Positions 34,591 to 47,695 of a stretch of 64,000 bases of DNA are shown in pieces. The stretch comes from Chalciporus piperatus (Eukaryota; Basidiomycota; Agaricomycetes; Boletales; Boletaceae). The position numbers were made by a program, and so were the translations under genes. Every line of letters begins with the position of its first letter. Positions within the stretch are counted from its first letter, which is position 1. The notes beneath the pieces are model-generated. The model worked only from the letters and a program-made list of their open reading frames with translations, was not told the DNA's origin and made no database searches. Location: the NCBI GenBank assembly GCA_038093975.1, contig JBBPTG010000016.1, forward strand, positions 1 to 64,000, read 5' to 3'.

Positions 34591-36093
34591 AGCCCATGCG
34601 AGGAGTTTAGCGTCCACCTTGGATGAAATTCCTTGGTGCTGTACATACCCTCGGACACTCCTGCATGTCAACTAGCATTCGATTAGCAACAGGATCTCGG
34701 TTCCCCTGGATGTGGAACCCTTTCACACTCCTAGCCTTCCCTCAAGGTTCTTCTGCCTACCGCGCCACTACACCCTACATCGTATTAGCATCGTTTAGTC
34801 ATCGGCTTCGTTCAGTGTTCGTACTTCTCGTCGTCGTATAATTATTCCCTTTCACCAGCCTCATCTTGATTTGGACCTCCAGGTTGTTCCCTGTGAGGAC
34901 TTACGGACTCTGGCACTCTTTTCTTGGAAGCATGCTCTGAGATATTTACACGTTCCGCTGTGATGTATTAAGTAGTCTTCAGGGAAAGATGTCAAGTTTC
35001 ACGTGTCATAGTGTGCAGAACGCAACTCAGTCACTCGGTGCATCTTGAACAAACTATTGAGAGCCGACCGAATTGGGTTGGAATGCAGAACCACAACCAA
35101 CACAAGCAGGAAGCAGCGGTATCAAAGACGAGCGTCCCACCCAAAGTACTGTAGACCTCCTCAAACCTCACTGTTAAGTTTATCGCTGCGGTACCTTTCT
35201 TGCTCGGTTCCACCTGGGCCACGCATTTCACCCCCTCTCGCTTCCGAAACATGCGAATCGAATTAGACAAGGATCGCATTCTCGAGCGACATTCTAGATA
35301 GTATATTAGAATGCTTGAGTAACGAGCTCGACTTGCTGTGCCCATAGCAACGCGAACTACCAGCTCGCCGCTCTGCTTCGACTCGGACGGCGAAGTACTA
35401 TAAGAGCAAATGCTTGCGCCCCTAAATGTCACCGCCGAAGACTGGACCCCGCGTGGGAAGCCACTGGGAAGCCGGCGTTGTGACCAGAGCTTGATTCCGA
35501 TCTAGTCTCCCCTAGACAAACCAAAGAGTCGTGATGAAGACAGTCGTTCACCCTCCACTATGATTCCGATCTGAGATTTGAACTTTGGTCAACTCCTTCA
35601 AGTTAGCCATAAGTTAGCGGCTGTTTTCATCCTGACTCTTGTCGGATCTGACCAGCCTAAGGGAGACGAGTTAATCCCTTGAAATGGTCGTGTTCCAGCT
35701 TGAAAAATCATTGGTCCTGACTTTTCAGCCCACTTTCGAGAGCTTTCAAGTTATCAAGGTCTCGACCCCGGGCCGCTGAGTTCATTCCGAGCCACCACGT
35801 ACGCTTCAAATAGAGTCCTCTTGCCAGGGTCGAAGTTCTCAGAGCGACGCGCAGCTTCCAAGTTTCGTCAGACGGTGTTGGCAGCACGAGCCTCCCGAGT
35901 CCTGGAAGCTGCGCTGCAGCGGCGGTCCGTGCGGATGTTATCCTCCTGTTTGAAATTTAGCAGTTCGGCAATCACCCCCTGTAATATTTTGCTCGTCAAC
36001 GCTCCTTTGTTCACCGTCCAAACAAAAGGTAGCCCTACTAACACCTATAATTGAACCGTCACGATCCTCGTTCTCACAACCTACTTGCAAACG
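34591..36093. other. Intergenic, no gene recognised
   Basis: Open frames here (for example 35031-35432 minus and 35821-36054 plus) show no domain, no splice support and no resemblance to a family I know. The segment probably contains the 3' UTR of the membrane-protein gene and the promoter of the dynamin-like gene. Confidence 0.5.
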
Positions 36094-38985
36094 ATGAGCC
36101 CAACTGGCAGTGGTACTTTTAAGACGTCAGGCCCCGGGCGTCACGGTCACGTTTGGACGAACACTGGCAAAGCTGGTTCTGTTTTCTCTGCATTTACGTC
36201 CCCATCGTTCGACTCTCAGTCAAGCGAAAGTGGCTTTTCGACGACTGCTGCTGCCCCTGACGACACCAGAGACAATGTTGCCGTGGGTCTCTCAGACCCC
36301 AGCAATACCGGCACTCGTAAAGAAATGCTTCAGCTCATCAATCGGCTTCGTGATACGGGGTATGCCGACATTGATTCCTCCAAAATTCTCGCCGAAGCTA
36401 ATGTCACCTCTGTAGGGTACAAACCGACATCGATCTGCCCATGATAGTCGTCGTTGGCAGTCAGAGCGCAGGGAAGTCATCCCTGATCGAATCTATATCC
36501 GGCATTACCTTTCCTAGGTCATCTGGAACCTGCACCAGGTATTCGACCATCCTGAGTATTGCCTTCGCACTTACCCAATTCCTGCAGATGCCCTACAGAA
36601 TGCAAGCTCATACGCTCGGATAGTCCGTGGAAATGTGTAGTCAAACTTCATTTCAGCACCGACTCTGACGGGACTCCCAGCCAAGTTCGCATCATTTCCT
36701 TCGGTGATCCTATCACCTCCCAGCCTTTTGTCGAGGATCGTATCCGGCGTGCCCAGCGTGCAATCTTGAATCCATCAGAGGATCCACAGGACTACCTTCT
36801 CGAGGATGACCTTCCGGACGAAAACGAGCTGACGTTTTCGAAGAATTATGTCTCACTAGAGATCAGCGGTTCTGAACTTGCCGACCTGTCTTTCATGGAC
36901 CTCCCTGGTCTTATCGCTTCCGTCGGGAGGACAGGCGACGAGGGAGACATCGAGCTTGTCAAGGCACTAGTCATCTCTTACATACAGCGACCGAGTTGCG
37001 TTATTTTGCTCACGGTCGCCTGTGAGAGTGGGTATTCCATTGGCACTTTATTCGTGTGTTTTTGAATGTTCAATGTCACAACCCGCCAGCCGACTTTGAA
37101 AACCAGGGTGCACACCATCTTGCGAAGAGCTTTGACCCGGAAGGAAAGCGAACTGTCGGTCAGTTGCTTGCCTGGCTGGTTCGTGAAGTTGGATCGCTCA
37201 CTCATCTGTTTTCCTAGGTGTTCTCACCAAGCCCGATCGCATCGCAGTGGGCGATGAACAGTCCTGGATCAAAATATTGCGCAACGAAACCGAGCCTCTT
37301 GTAAACAATTGGTATTGCGTCAAACAACCTTCTTCTCAGGCGCTCTCCAAGGGAATCACGTGGTCAGATGCTCGACGTCAAGAGAATGAGTTTTTCACTG
37401 CGACTCAACCTTGGTGCTCGCTCGAACCGCAATACCAGAATTTCTTGAGGACGAGTCATCTAACAGAGAGACTGAGTGTTATATTGTCGGAGCTCATCGC
37501 AAAAAGGTCAGCCGCTTGCTATCAGTCAGCGACCTTCGGGTTCTAACGACCGCATTGACCTTTCCAGGCTCCCTGAGATCCAGGAGGAGCTGGTCAACGC
37601 AATTCAGGATACAGAAACGAAGTTAAGGAAACTCCCAAGGGCGCCCTCCAATGATCCTCTTGGTGAAGTTCTGCATGTCGTGACCAATTTTTCTCGCGAC
37701 CTCTCCCGTCTCGTTCAGGGAACCCCAAACAGGAACGGTCTCCTCCAGACCATCCGCCCACATCAACAAGCCTTCAGGCGTGCCATACGGTGCACGGCGC
37801 CCAGTTTCGTTCCCTGGGGGAAGAACTTGGAAAATGCGACCAAATCATTGTCAAAGGCAGCATTTCTTGCCAGCGAGGAGGGGGATGAGAGTAACGAGGT
37901 AGACCGCGAAGACAGCGAACTTGACTTGGATACGGAACAGACGCACGAATATATACGGCCACAGAGGATATATATCGATGAGGTTTTAAAGCAGGCAGAA
38001 AGGTAAGTTTACTAACCTTCATGCTCTAGTTCGTGACATGAAGTAAACTGGCACCAGCGCATGCACACGCGAACTGCCAGATAACTATCCTTTCGTGGTC
38101 CAGCAGTATTACATCAAGGAATGCACGAAGAGATGGGAAGCACCAGCAATGCATCTTTTCGACAGAGTATATGACATTCTGAAAACTCAACTTGGACAGC
38201 TTGTAGATGTTCACTTCGCCAACATGGGCAAAGGGACTGCCAAACACTCTGTATTGTGAGTCTATTTTAGATCGTGGTCCAATCGTCAACGCCGACAATT
38301 AGATAGGATGATTGTGAACGATCATCTCGACGGAGCTGCTTCGAGGACCAAACAACGTATTGGATGGTTGCTGGACCTCGAAGAAGCTCCGGCGACGCTC
38401 AATACTCATTATTACGCGAACTACAAAGACAAATTCCTCGCTTACTACAAAGGCTACAGGAACGATAGGAACCTAGTCGCAAAACTCAAGACCGCATTCG
38501 AGCCGCGTGTCTCGCGGACAAGCTCGCAATTTTCATCGCAAGAGTCGGTCAGCAAAGTCCTGTCCGGATTGAGCGAGCTTGGAATTACTGTCAAAGCCAC
38601 TGACCTCACCAAACTACTCCCGCCCGACCCAATGACGCCAGCTTTGGACATCATGGCCAGCGTACGGGCGTACTTCCAAGGTATTGTTGATTTTGAGGAG
38701 TTTCAAGTTGTTACCGGTATTATCTGAAGCAGCGCATTTTCAGTCGCCTACAAACGTTTTGCAGACATGGTCCCAATGGCCATCGACTACGAAATTGTGC
38801 TGGGATTGCAAAAGGGGATAGATAAGGTCTTACAAGAGGGTCTTCAAATCACAGGACCGGACGGCTACAATCGTTGCAAAAACATGATCGAAGAAGCTAG
38901 CAGTATCACATCTACCCGCCAGGAGATCCTAAAGAAAATGGAGAGGCTTCAGGCGGCGCGGCAGGAGTTGAAGAAGCTCGTGTGA
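36094..38985 (+). CDS. Dynamin-like GTPase, tandem copy 1
   Basis: Model: join(36094..36359,36416..36538,36588..37027,37090..37158,37218..37506,37568..38002,38058..38255,38307..38680,38744..38985), 9 exons, 811 aa. The N-terminal ~88 residues are disordered. The GTPase domain has the P-loop GSQSAGKSS (103-111), PRSSGTCTR (switch I), DLPG (234-237) and TKPD (303-306), so all nucleotide-binding boxes are intact. The middle/stalk region and a C-terminal GTPase-effector-like helix (exon 9, ending in a coiled coil) follow. There is no PH or Pro-rich domain, so it resembles Mx/Vps1-type dynamins, which remodel membranes. Partner membrane unknown. The next gene is a paralogue with the same exon layout. 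Confidence 0.93.
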
Positions 38986-39663
38986 GTCGTGACGATAGCG
39001 GCTTGTGAATTCTGTGTTGTATCTGGGAGTTTTGTTGTGAGGTTCCTCAAGCACTCAGTGCTTATCGTTCAAAGGTGTCGCCTACCTCACAATTACAAAA
39101 AGAGTCAGAGCAGTCGAGTGAACTTGTCGATTTCTGCTGGGCCGACTACAATTTCTTCACGACATCGTAACTTACGCATCGGCAAGCCACAAACTTCCGA
39201 CCCAAGCAAGACCCAAGGGTTGATGTTCTGACTCGCTGAGACAGTTTCCCACACACGACTTCATTGGGGCACTTCGAGGGGTAATTATGTCCGGGTGCCC
39301 ACCCCCTACTCACACACTACACGTTGTTCTAGATCTTCTTTGCTACATTTCGTTCTTGGAGTCCCATCTTCCGCCGGTGCACAACCTTCCAACTTCATAG
39401 TCTAGGCGTCGTCACCGATCTGCGCCGCCATTTCGGGTAACCCCGCCTTTATCTCACATACTGCGATGGTGAACGCCCATGCAGAGAAGACGTGACAGCC
39501 GTAAAAAGATACAGCAAGTGTGAATTCTAACCACGCTGCTCTCATAATGTCCAGCCCTTTGCCCTACTAATTCCACAGGAACACAGGAAGTGGCGGTATA
39601 AAATGGAACACGAAGGCCGTCACGGTCTCCCCAGTCCGTCTCTAACCTTTCAGGTGAACTCGG
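38986..39663. other. Intergenic between dynamin paralogues
   Basis: About 680 bp with no coding signal. It should contain the terminator of the first and the promoter of the second dynamin-like gene. Confidence 0.6.
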
Positions 39664-42485
39664 ATGAGCTTACCTGTCACTCACTTCAAAATGCGTCCCC
39701 GCACACCCAGCAAGGCGGGTTCAACCTCATCTCGCCTCTCATTGGAGTCCAATGGCTCGCCTCCAAGTCCTGGTTTTGGATCGTCGACAGTGACTGTGGA
39801 TCGTTTTGACGATGACCTCGCGGTTGGTCTCTCGGATCCGGACAATGCTCGCAGTCGGAAAGTGATGCTTGAATTGGTCAATCGTCTCCGCGATACTGGG
39901 TATTGAGCCCTCCCATTTGCTACACGTCGCCTGCCGGTGCTCATTCAACTTTCTGGTAGCGTACAAACAGATATTGACTTACCAATGATCGCCGTCATCG
40001 GTAACCAGAGCGCAGGCAAATCGTCCCTGATCGAGTCCATCTCTGGCATCACTTTACCTCGATCATCTGGGACGTGTACCAGGTGAGCGACGCATTGTCA
40101 TGTCCGACTATGTATTCACCCGTCTACTGCCAGATGTCCCACTGAATGCAAATTATCATTCTCAGACGCACCATGGAGATGCTTGGTAAAGCTTCATTTC
40201 AGCACCGATGCCAGGGGAGTCCCTGTTCCTGTCCGCATCATAGCTTTTGGTGCTCCAATCACATCAAAATCGATGGTGGAGGACCGTATTCGTCTCGCTC
40301 AGCGCGCGATCCTGAATCCCTCCAAGGATCCTACCAAATACCTCCACGAAGACCTTCCCTCGGATGATGACAACGAGGTGTCGTTCTCCAAAAATTACGT
40401 CTCCTTGGAGATCAGCGGCCCTGAACTTGCCGATCTCTCGTTTGTGGACCTTCCAGGTCTTATTGCTAGTGTCGGGAGGGGAGGCAACGAGAGAGATATC
40501 GAACTCGTCAAGTCGCTTGTTACTTCCTACATAGAGAAGCCAAGCTGTGTGATCCTATTGACCGTGGCTTGCGAAAGTAAGTGTCGCAGGATATGCTCTG
40601 GCAGGCAGAGAATGAATGTCTTAATATCACAGCCGACTTCGAGAATCAAGGGGCACACCATCTTGCTAAGAGCTTCGACCCCGAAGGAAAGCGAACGGTC
40701 GGTGAGTCACACTCCTTCGGTCCTTCATTCGAGGCAAAGGCACTCACCCTTCCGCTTTCTTAGGTGTTCTCACTAAACCTGATCGCATCCCTGCGGGGGA
40801 TGAACCTGCCTGGCTCAAGTTCATCCGCAACGAAAGTGAACCCCTCGTCAATAACTGGTACTGCGTCAAGCAACCTTCGTCTCAGGCACTCTCCAAGGGG
40901 ATCACTTGGGCAGAAGCCCGTCGCCAAGAAAACGATTTCTTTACCGCGACGTCACCGTGGTCTTCTCTAGATCCTCAGTACCAAAGGTTCCTGAGGACGA
41001 GCTGTCTGACAGACAGACTGAGCACCATATTGTCAGAGCTCATCGCGAAGAGGTAGGTGGATGCTAGCCGTCATGGTGCGAGATCTTTGCACTGACAAAC
41101 TGAACTGCGGTCGTATTTAGACTCCCTGAGATCCAAGAGGAGCTAGTGAATGCAATTCAAGACACAGAAGCGAAGCTTAGAGATCTTCCGCGAGCTCCTT
41201 CCAACGACCCTGTTGGCGATGTCCTGCGCGTACTGAACAATTTTGCCCGAGACCTATCCCGTCGTGTGGAGGGCACTCCTGATGAAGATGGCCTCCTCCA
41301 GACCATTCGCCCATACCAACAAACCTTCAGACGTGCTATACTAGGCACAGCCCCGAACTTCGTCCCTTGGGAGAAGAAGAAAGCAACCAAAGAGACACCA
41401 AAGGCAGACTTCTTAGCGAACGAAGAAGGGGATGACGACAATGAGGCAGTCGACGAGTCACCGAAGATATACATCGACGAAGTTTTAAGCCGGGCTCAAA
41501 GGTATAGTCTCTCACCTACCGTATCCCTCGTGTTTCGCCTTATAAACAACCGCTTGCAGCGCACGCACGCGTGAACTCCCAGACAACTATCCATTCGTAG
41601 TCCAGCAATCGTACATCAGGGAATTCACCAAGAAGTGGAAGCGACCCGCAATGGACCTCTTCGACGAAGTCTATACCATTCTGAAAGCGGAACTTGGTAA
41701 ACTCGTCGAGGCTCACTTTGCAAGCATGGGTAAAGGTACCGCGAAACAGTCGGTGCTGTAAGTTGTTTTCCAAAACACGGTCCCAGCGTTGACGGTCAAT
41801 TCCAGGATGATCGTGAACGACCATCTAGACGACGCAGCCTTGAGAATCAAACAGAAGATCGAATGGCTGCTCGCCCTCGAAGAGACCCCGACGACGCTCA
41901 ATACCCATTATTACTCGGACTATAAAGACAAGTTCCTTGCTCACTACAGGGGCTGCAGGGGCGACAGCGATCTACTCGCAAAGCTTAAGTCGTCATCCGG
42001 AAGTCCTCCGTCGATAATCGGACGTTCCGCGTACCCATCAACACAAGAGTCGGTCAGCAAAGCCCTTTCAGGGCTAAGTGAGCTCGGTATCTCTGTCAAA
42101 GCGACCGAGCTTCCCAAGTTGCTCCCGCCTGATCCCATGGAGCCAGCTCTGGATATCATGACCAGCGTGCGAGCCTATTTCCAAGGTACTGTCGAAGTTG
42201 AAAAGTTGATCATCAGGAGTCATCTGAGGACGTCCATTTACAGTCGCTTACAAACGTTTCGCGGATATGGTTCCAATGGCCATCGACTATGAAATCGTGC
42301 TGGGGTTACAAAAAGGAATTGACAAGGTCCTCCAAGAGGGTCTCCATATTACTGGCCCAGATGGATACAGTCGCTGCAAGGGCATGGTCGAAGAGATGAG
42401 CAGCATCGCGTCCGCTCGCCAGGAGATACAGAAGAAGATGGAGAGGCTTCAGGCAGCACGTCAGGAACTGAAGAGGCTCATGTGA
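39664..42485 (+). CDS. Dynamin-like GTPase, tandem copy 2
   Basis: Model: join(39664..39899,39960..40082,40134..40576,40633..40701,40764..41052,41121..41501,41560..41757,41806..42185,42244..42485), 786 aa. Six intron positions and five exon lengths (123, 69, 289, 198, 242 nt) are identical to copy 1, which proves a tandem duplication. The GTPase boxes are all present: P-loop [13 protein letters not shown] and TKPD. The N-terminal extension and the acidic insert in exon 6 (TP-rich, then EEGDDDNE) have diverged most. The start could also be Met at 39691. Role as for copy 1: membrane remodelling, substrate unknown. Confidence 0.93.
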
Positions 42486-42887
42486 TGGGGTGGCAATCTC
42501 GATGTGATGCCGTTTCATCTCGAGTATTCCAGTGGATTGATCGCGACCTATTGATTTTGTATAACGCCCATGCTTGTCTCCCGTAATGTCTTCATCCGTA
42601 ACTCAGCTATTGACTTACCTTCTAGCTCTCGTTGCCTCTAAGCATGCGTTGTTCTGATTCCAACTTCTCTTCCAAGAGAATTTCAGCAAATTGCATCTCG
42701 GACTGGTTTCTACCCCAGTAACAGAGAATCCTAGACGATTAGACGACTCTCAGAAAGTTTGATAAAGGAGGGGCGGCTGGCCGCACGTACCCTGCGAAGT
42801 ATGGAGGGTGAAGAGACCACTGTTTCCAAAGCCCGCTCTGTGCAATAAAGCGATGCACATCGCTGGCAAATTTCCAAGAACGATGAA

Positions 42888-43669
42888 TTACGCGCGTGAC
42901 GGCATCCTTGGTAGGATTGGAACGATACGATCGAATTCGTTGGATGTCATCTCGTTCCTCTTCAACCCAAGCGAATGACCTTTTGGAAGTCGGTAGTTGT
43001 TTCCAGCGACCAGCCAAGACAGAAGATCAATATCCCTGCTACGTCTCTCCCTCCGAAAGTGGGTGATCGCAAACACCTTCGCCAGCTCCGTGGTAACAGG
43101 CAAGGAGTCCAGACCTGCGAAGAAGAATAGACAACAGTACTCCTCAGCAAGTGAACTTCCCCATAAAATCTCAAGGTATTATCGGCCGAAACGAATAAAT
43201 TCAGATTGCTTCTAGCTTACCTGTCCAGAAACCTTGAAGGCAACGGTCATGGGCACACCAAGGAAGAGGCAAAAGATCGGACTCGCACCAAAGAACTTCC
43301 AGAAATGGTGTCTGATGTCGTCAAAGCGAGTGTCGCTCCGCCTCTTCAATAGGCGGAAGAGAAGGAATGCTATAGTCGCGATGAGGCACCAGCATGAAAG
43401 AGAAATCCAGAGAGCCCACATACAAGGCGGACGGCCCAAATCATCACGGATGCACTGGTCAGCAGATTCCTTGCACATAATGTTTGGTCGAGGAGCAGGG
43501 TCATCAACGCTACAAGGAGAAAAATCATTTCGAATTCTGTCGGTCGGATGGACTAGGTTACCTAGGATGAAGAAATTCGAGCCTAATCAAAAACGTTAGC
43601 CGGGAATTACTTACAAGTAGAGGGCTCCGCGGATCTCTCAGTAGAGCAGAACGACTGTCTTCTGCTCAT
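42888..43669 (-). CDS. Two-TM fungal membrane protein, unknown
   Basis: Model: complement(join(42888..43169,43221..43582,43615..43669)), 232 aa. Exon 2 contains a Cys-rich segment (CSVDDP, MCKESADQC) and then a strong helix at WALWISLSCWCLIATIAFLLF, followed by a basic RLLKRR. A second hydrophobic stretch is FFGASPIFCLFLGVPMTVAF. A third weaker hydrophobic segment opens exon 3 (EEYCCLFFFAGL). The Cys-rich part before the first helix suggests an exposed disulphide-bonded loop. I know no function. The start is the first Met with a clean donor after it; upstream exons cannot be excluded. Confidence 0.6.
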
Positions 43670-44175
43670 TGAGAGTCTGGATTGGGGAAACTACCGTCCG
43701 AGGATCCTCACCACCTGTGAAATCTGTGTCCTTGTCAAAACTTGAACGTCCGTGCAATAACAAAGCCATGGAGCCGGTACGACGTAGTCTCCCGTAGGCA
43801 CCCCCTTAGGTAGGAAGACAGTCGTCCCTACTCTTCTAAGTTAAAGGGGTACGACGCGCAGATGCGTGTCAATGTAACTGGTGCAATTCCAAACTGGCCC
43901 ATCGATCGACTCAGCAATTTCCAGACAGAATGGATCCTATTTGATTCAGAGCGTCTTTGACATTAATTCAGGTAGCACGTAGTACGAGGAGGACAAGTTG
44001 ACTGTTTGAGGAGAGGGCCGGCCGTGGTAAAAATGATTGCGCTGAGAGCGTGCAAACAAAGGATACCAAAAAGTTTCACTCCCGGCGCGGCAAGTGCTTG
44101 TCAAGTCGAAACGTCGACACAAGGTCAGACCAAGTCAAGACCAAGTCAGGACTGCTCTCTTCATCGTCTCTCGTC
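43670..44175. promoter_or_regulatory. Divergent promoter region, membrane protein / TIM50
   Basis: About 500 bp between two divergent starts. Repeated CAAGTCA/GTCAAGAC words occur just upstream of the TIM50 start (44098-44155). No TATA box is obvious. Confidence 0.4.
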
Positions 44176-45923
44176 ATGTTTTCTGTCGCATTACGGGGAG
44201 CAGTTCGAACACGTTCGTTTGCACCGCGGTCGGTGCGCTTTCTCGTATCCAAAGTACCACCCAAACCAGCAACGCCGCCGGAGCAACCACCGCCGCTCCC
44301 GTCAGCAGGAGCGCCAATACCCTCTTCAACATCCTCTCTTCCTAGTCTCGACTTCGAACCTCCCGAGGAAAAGACAGAAAGGACGGAGCGGACGGGTGCA
44401 AAATCTTCCAAGGACTCGCTCTCCTCCATTGAAAGACGCCGAAAGTTCATGGGACGAGTCTCACTGGCTATCTTGGCCATTGCCCTCGGCGCGGAAGTGC
44501 TGTATCTCGGGCGCGATTGGGAATCTGATGAGCTGTCAAACAAGAAATTGGTATGTTTTCGTTACTTCATTGGCTTTCGCGGTCGTCAACTTTCCCTCCT
44601 GGCTTGACAGAAGATCGAAGATGCACCATCAGGTCAGTGGGCCCGAACCAAAACACGCTTTGGAGATATGTTCGATGTAAGTTGTTGCTGAATGGCATCC
44701 CTTGCCGAATTTCGTTGATGTCTGCTTCTTAGTTCTTCAACAAGCCAGCATGGCCAGAACTCCTCCCTCCACCACTGCCAAGTCCCCACCAAAAGCCTTA
44801 CACCCTTCTGTTATCTATGGATGACCTGCTAGTAACCTCCACGTGGGATGTAAGTCGCCTGCCTCGTAACAATCCCCCCTGATATATATCCTCTTCAGCG
44901 ACAACAAGGCTGGCGGACAGCAAAACGCCCGGGTGTCGACTATTTTCTCGCTTACCTCTCTCAGTTTTATGAAATCGTAATATTTACCACGCAACATCAC
45001 TACGTGTGTCCAGCTTCCCTGCTGCATGGCCACCACTAACCGTATATATCCTCTAGACTGTCATTCCCATAATTGAGAAACTGGATCCTTATAATTTCTT
45101 CATCACCTACAAGCTTTTCCGTGACGCGACGCGGTCCGTGGATGGCAAGATTGTCAAAGTGAGCAAACTATTTGATGCTGTGTTTAATATTCACTAACGC
45201 GCTGAAAAGGATCTTTCCTACCTCAACCGTGACCTTTCAAAAGTCATCCTCCTCGACACGAGCGAAGAGCACACCTCGACACACCCCGAAAACTCCATCG
45301 TGCTTCCCAAATGGAAAGGCAGCCCTGGCGACAAGGGCCTGATCGCCATGATTCCTTTTCTAGAGTGTATGCCTTTCCGTCGTTAATCACTGTAGCATTT
45401 CATTCTCACTGAACGAGCACAGCGATCGGCATCTACAAGCCTCAAGACGTACGCCCGATTCTTCAGGCTTACCACGGCAAAGATATTCCCCTTGAATATG
45501 CCAAGAAGGAAGCAGAGGCTCGTGAACGACATATTGCTGAATGGAAGGGCCGACCGGGCCTCTCGTCTGGGGGATTCACCGTGAGCTCTTTGTTCGGTGT
45601 GGGCACCGAGGTACGTACATCTTCCTCGCCTTCTCTGGTCGTCTTGGTCGGCTGAACTCTTTCTTCTGCCCGCTCAGCCTTCTCACTCCCCCATCCCACC
45701 CACATACCTCGAGCAAAAGCGTGCAGAAGCACAGCGTCAATACAAAGACGAGCAGGCCTACCTCACAGCTAACAAAGCCGAGTTCGACAGATTGTTGGAG
45801 GAGGACAAGAAAGCGATGGCCAAAGAGATGTCTGGGTCGCTATTGGGCTTGCTTGCACCGAAGACCCCAGAAGAGGCACCGGAGGCGAAGAAGACCGCTG
45901 CGGGCGGCGGGGGTGGGCAGTAG
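44176..45923 (+). CDS. TIM50: TIM50, mitochondrial TIM23-complex receptor subunit
   Basis: Model: join(44176..44550,44611..44676,44733..44849,44899..45003,45057..45158,45210..45366,45423..45610,45678..45923), 8 exons, 451 aa. The N-terminus is Arg-rich and lacks acids for ~25 residues, a mitochondrial presequence. A Pro-rich linker and one transmembrane helix follow (93-112, [19 protein letters not shown]). The intermembrane-space domain is an FCP1/NIF-type fold: [52 protein letters not shown]. As in other TIM50 proteins the phosphatase DxDx(T/V) box is degenerate (SMDDLLVTS). It receives presequence proteins from TOM and hands them to TIM23. The C-terminus is a coiled coil with a Gly-rich end. 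Confidence 0.95.
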
Positions 45924-46418
45924 TCGATTGGCTAATGTTGGTGACGTAGTGTTGGTGAGATGGATGGTGGGGTTATAGACGTACTCTAACGAGGCATTTC
46001 ATGGATATCTTCATTGATCGTTACACACATAATATGTTCTCCACTCATGTTCGAGGTGAATACCTTGGGTACCAAGGCATGTCATCGGTCTACACCCGTA
46101 TGCCGGAATCTGTTGGCAACCATTGACGATGAATGTCATTTATACTATAGCCAATATAGTTGATACAAGCCCCCTAAGTCTCTATGTAAGACGGCTCTGT
46201 GATATGGGAGCTCGTCGAGAAAGAGGGTACCGGCTATCTATTGGGTGGATGCAAAAGAAGAGAAGTGACCTCATAGAGACGGGTGTGAGGGTGAGGGGAC
46301 AGAAAACGAATAAACAAACTGCTGTATAGTGCTTGAGCTTGGGCACCATTTCGTCGAAGAGATCGGAAGAGCTCTCGGTGCGAGTTCCCGGGGTGGAAAA
46401 AGAATCAGCCAAAAATCT

Positions 46419-46490
46419 TGCCCACTGGCTGGATTGAACAACCGACCTCACCATTACGAGTGGCGCGCTCTACCACTGAGCTAAACGGGC
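46419..46490 (-). tRNA. tRNA-Thr (CGT)
   Basis: The 72-nt cloverleaf folds fully: acceptor GCCCGTT/AGTGGGC, D-arm GCTCAGTGGTAGAGC, anticodon arm CGCCA-CTCGTAA-TGGTG with anticodon CGT, T-arm GGTTG-TTCAATC-CAGCC, discriminator A. There is no intron and no encoded CCA. Internal A box (TAGCTCAGTGG) and B box (GTTCAATCC) for RNA polymerase III are intact. It reads ACG threonine codons. Confidence 0.95.
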
Positions 46491-46565
46491 ATATAAGAAA
46501 AGTCGTGCGGGAAACTTCAGAGGCTCGTTCGGCTCATTCGATCGTGCCGAAATTTTTTGCATAGA

Positions 46566-47695
46566 TCATGATGATTTTGCTTCCGCCACCGCATACGTTT
46601 CGTCTATTTTCTTGACCAAGTCTTTGAACTTCTCCGCAGGCACCAGCATCACTCTACCTGCAATATCCAGCCCAATACTCTCCTGATCGCGTGGTTGCGC
46701 TTTCGTAAACGAGTATGTCAAAACATGCGTTGCGTGCTGTGTACCGTGTTCAGGATAAGCGTCAGCCCCGGGTCTTGTCATTCCACAAAAGCATCAAGGT
46801 CCCCCGTAAGCGAACCAACTGACCTGAATGATCTCATCATCTTCTGGATGGAATCCATAAACGCCCTCTTTACTCCGTCCTATTTGAGAACTCGATGCCG
46901 ATTTATGACGCTTCGAATTTCGCTGAGCATCAACCATAGCCTCTTCTTCTTCTGGCGTCAATCGGTACACGCGCGAAATGAACAGGTAGTGTGTGAATTG
47001 GTATGGGTCCCCCTGAGTATACATGAGGCGGGATCAGATCAAACCGTCGATCAAAAAGTCAATAACAGACTCACATCCTTAATCGCCTCGTCAATCTCTT
47101 CTGAAAACATCCTGTACATTGGGGCCATGACCTGCACGGGCATATTGATGACACGTTCGCTAAACACAAGTCCTACGTGGGCTTGAGGTTGGTTTTGTAG
47201 GAGCGATGAGAGAGTGTCATGGAACTGCTGATCGGCACTCGTCCTCGACAGCACATAGTCGAGCACGAGTTTGACACCTGGGTTATTCTACGTTTATTAA
47301 TCCTCTGAGATAAGGAGAAGGGAAACCATTCGACATACATGACAACTGACAACTGTCAGAATCGCATATGAATCTGATCCTTCGTCTTCGTCTGTCTTGA
47401 TTGTACTCCCGACCCCGCTCTCTTCAGCAGCCTTGGATATCACATCGGTCAAAGGTCCCGTTTGCACACTCTCAGCATCAGGACCAAAGAGTTGGATAAG
47501 CAAGCGGTTGATGGAATGATAGTCGTTATTTGTGTTGACATTGTAGAAGTCGAAATTTACATCAACGATGGTCGGGGTCTACTTGGTGATGACGTTCGGA
47601 ACGAAGTGAGAAAAGGACAGCGAAGGAAAGCTTACCTCGTCGTCGGAGCTATCCCCATCGACATCCATATCATGGTCTTGCTTGCGTTTCGACAT
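46566..47695 (-). CDS. BCP1: BCP1/BCCIP-family protein
   Basis: Model: complement(join(46566..46736,46824..47012,47075..47287,47339..47578,47636..47695)), 5 exons, 290 aa, normal for the family. Hallmarks are the acidic N-terminus (DGDSSDDE), VNFDFYN, DYHSINRLLIQLFG, the TIKTDEDE motif, GLVFSERVINMPVQVMAPMY and the C-terminal GRVMLVPAEKF. In yeast Bcp1 is a nuclear chaperone for ribosomal protein Rpl23 and is needed for export of the lipid kinase Mss4; the human relative is BCCIP. The KRHKS patch (residues ~200-205) may be a nuclear signal. It is convergent with the tRNA and TIM50 side and divergent from the Ser/Pro-rich gene. Confidence 0.93.

Noticed and set aside
35031..35432. 133-codon minus-strand frame
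   Set aside because: No family resemblance, no introns, no neighbouring coding signal; likely chance.
46182..46454. Coding frame over the first tRNA gene
   Set aside because: It overlaps a perfectly folding tRNA-Thr and has no protein-like content.
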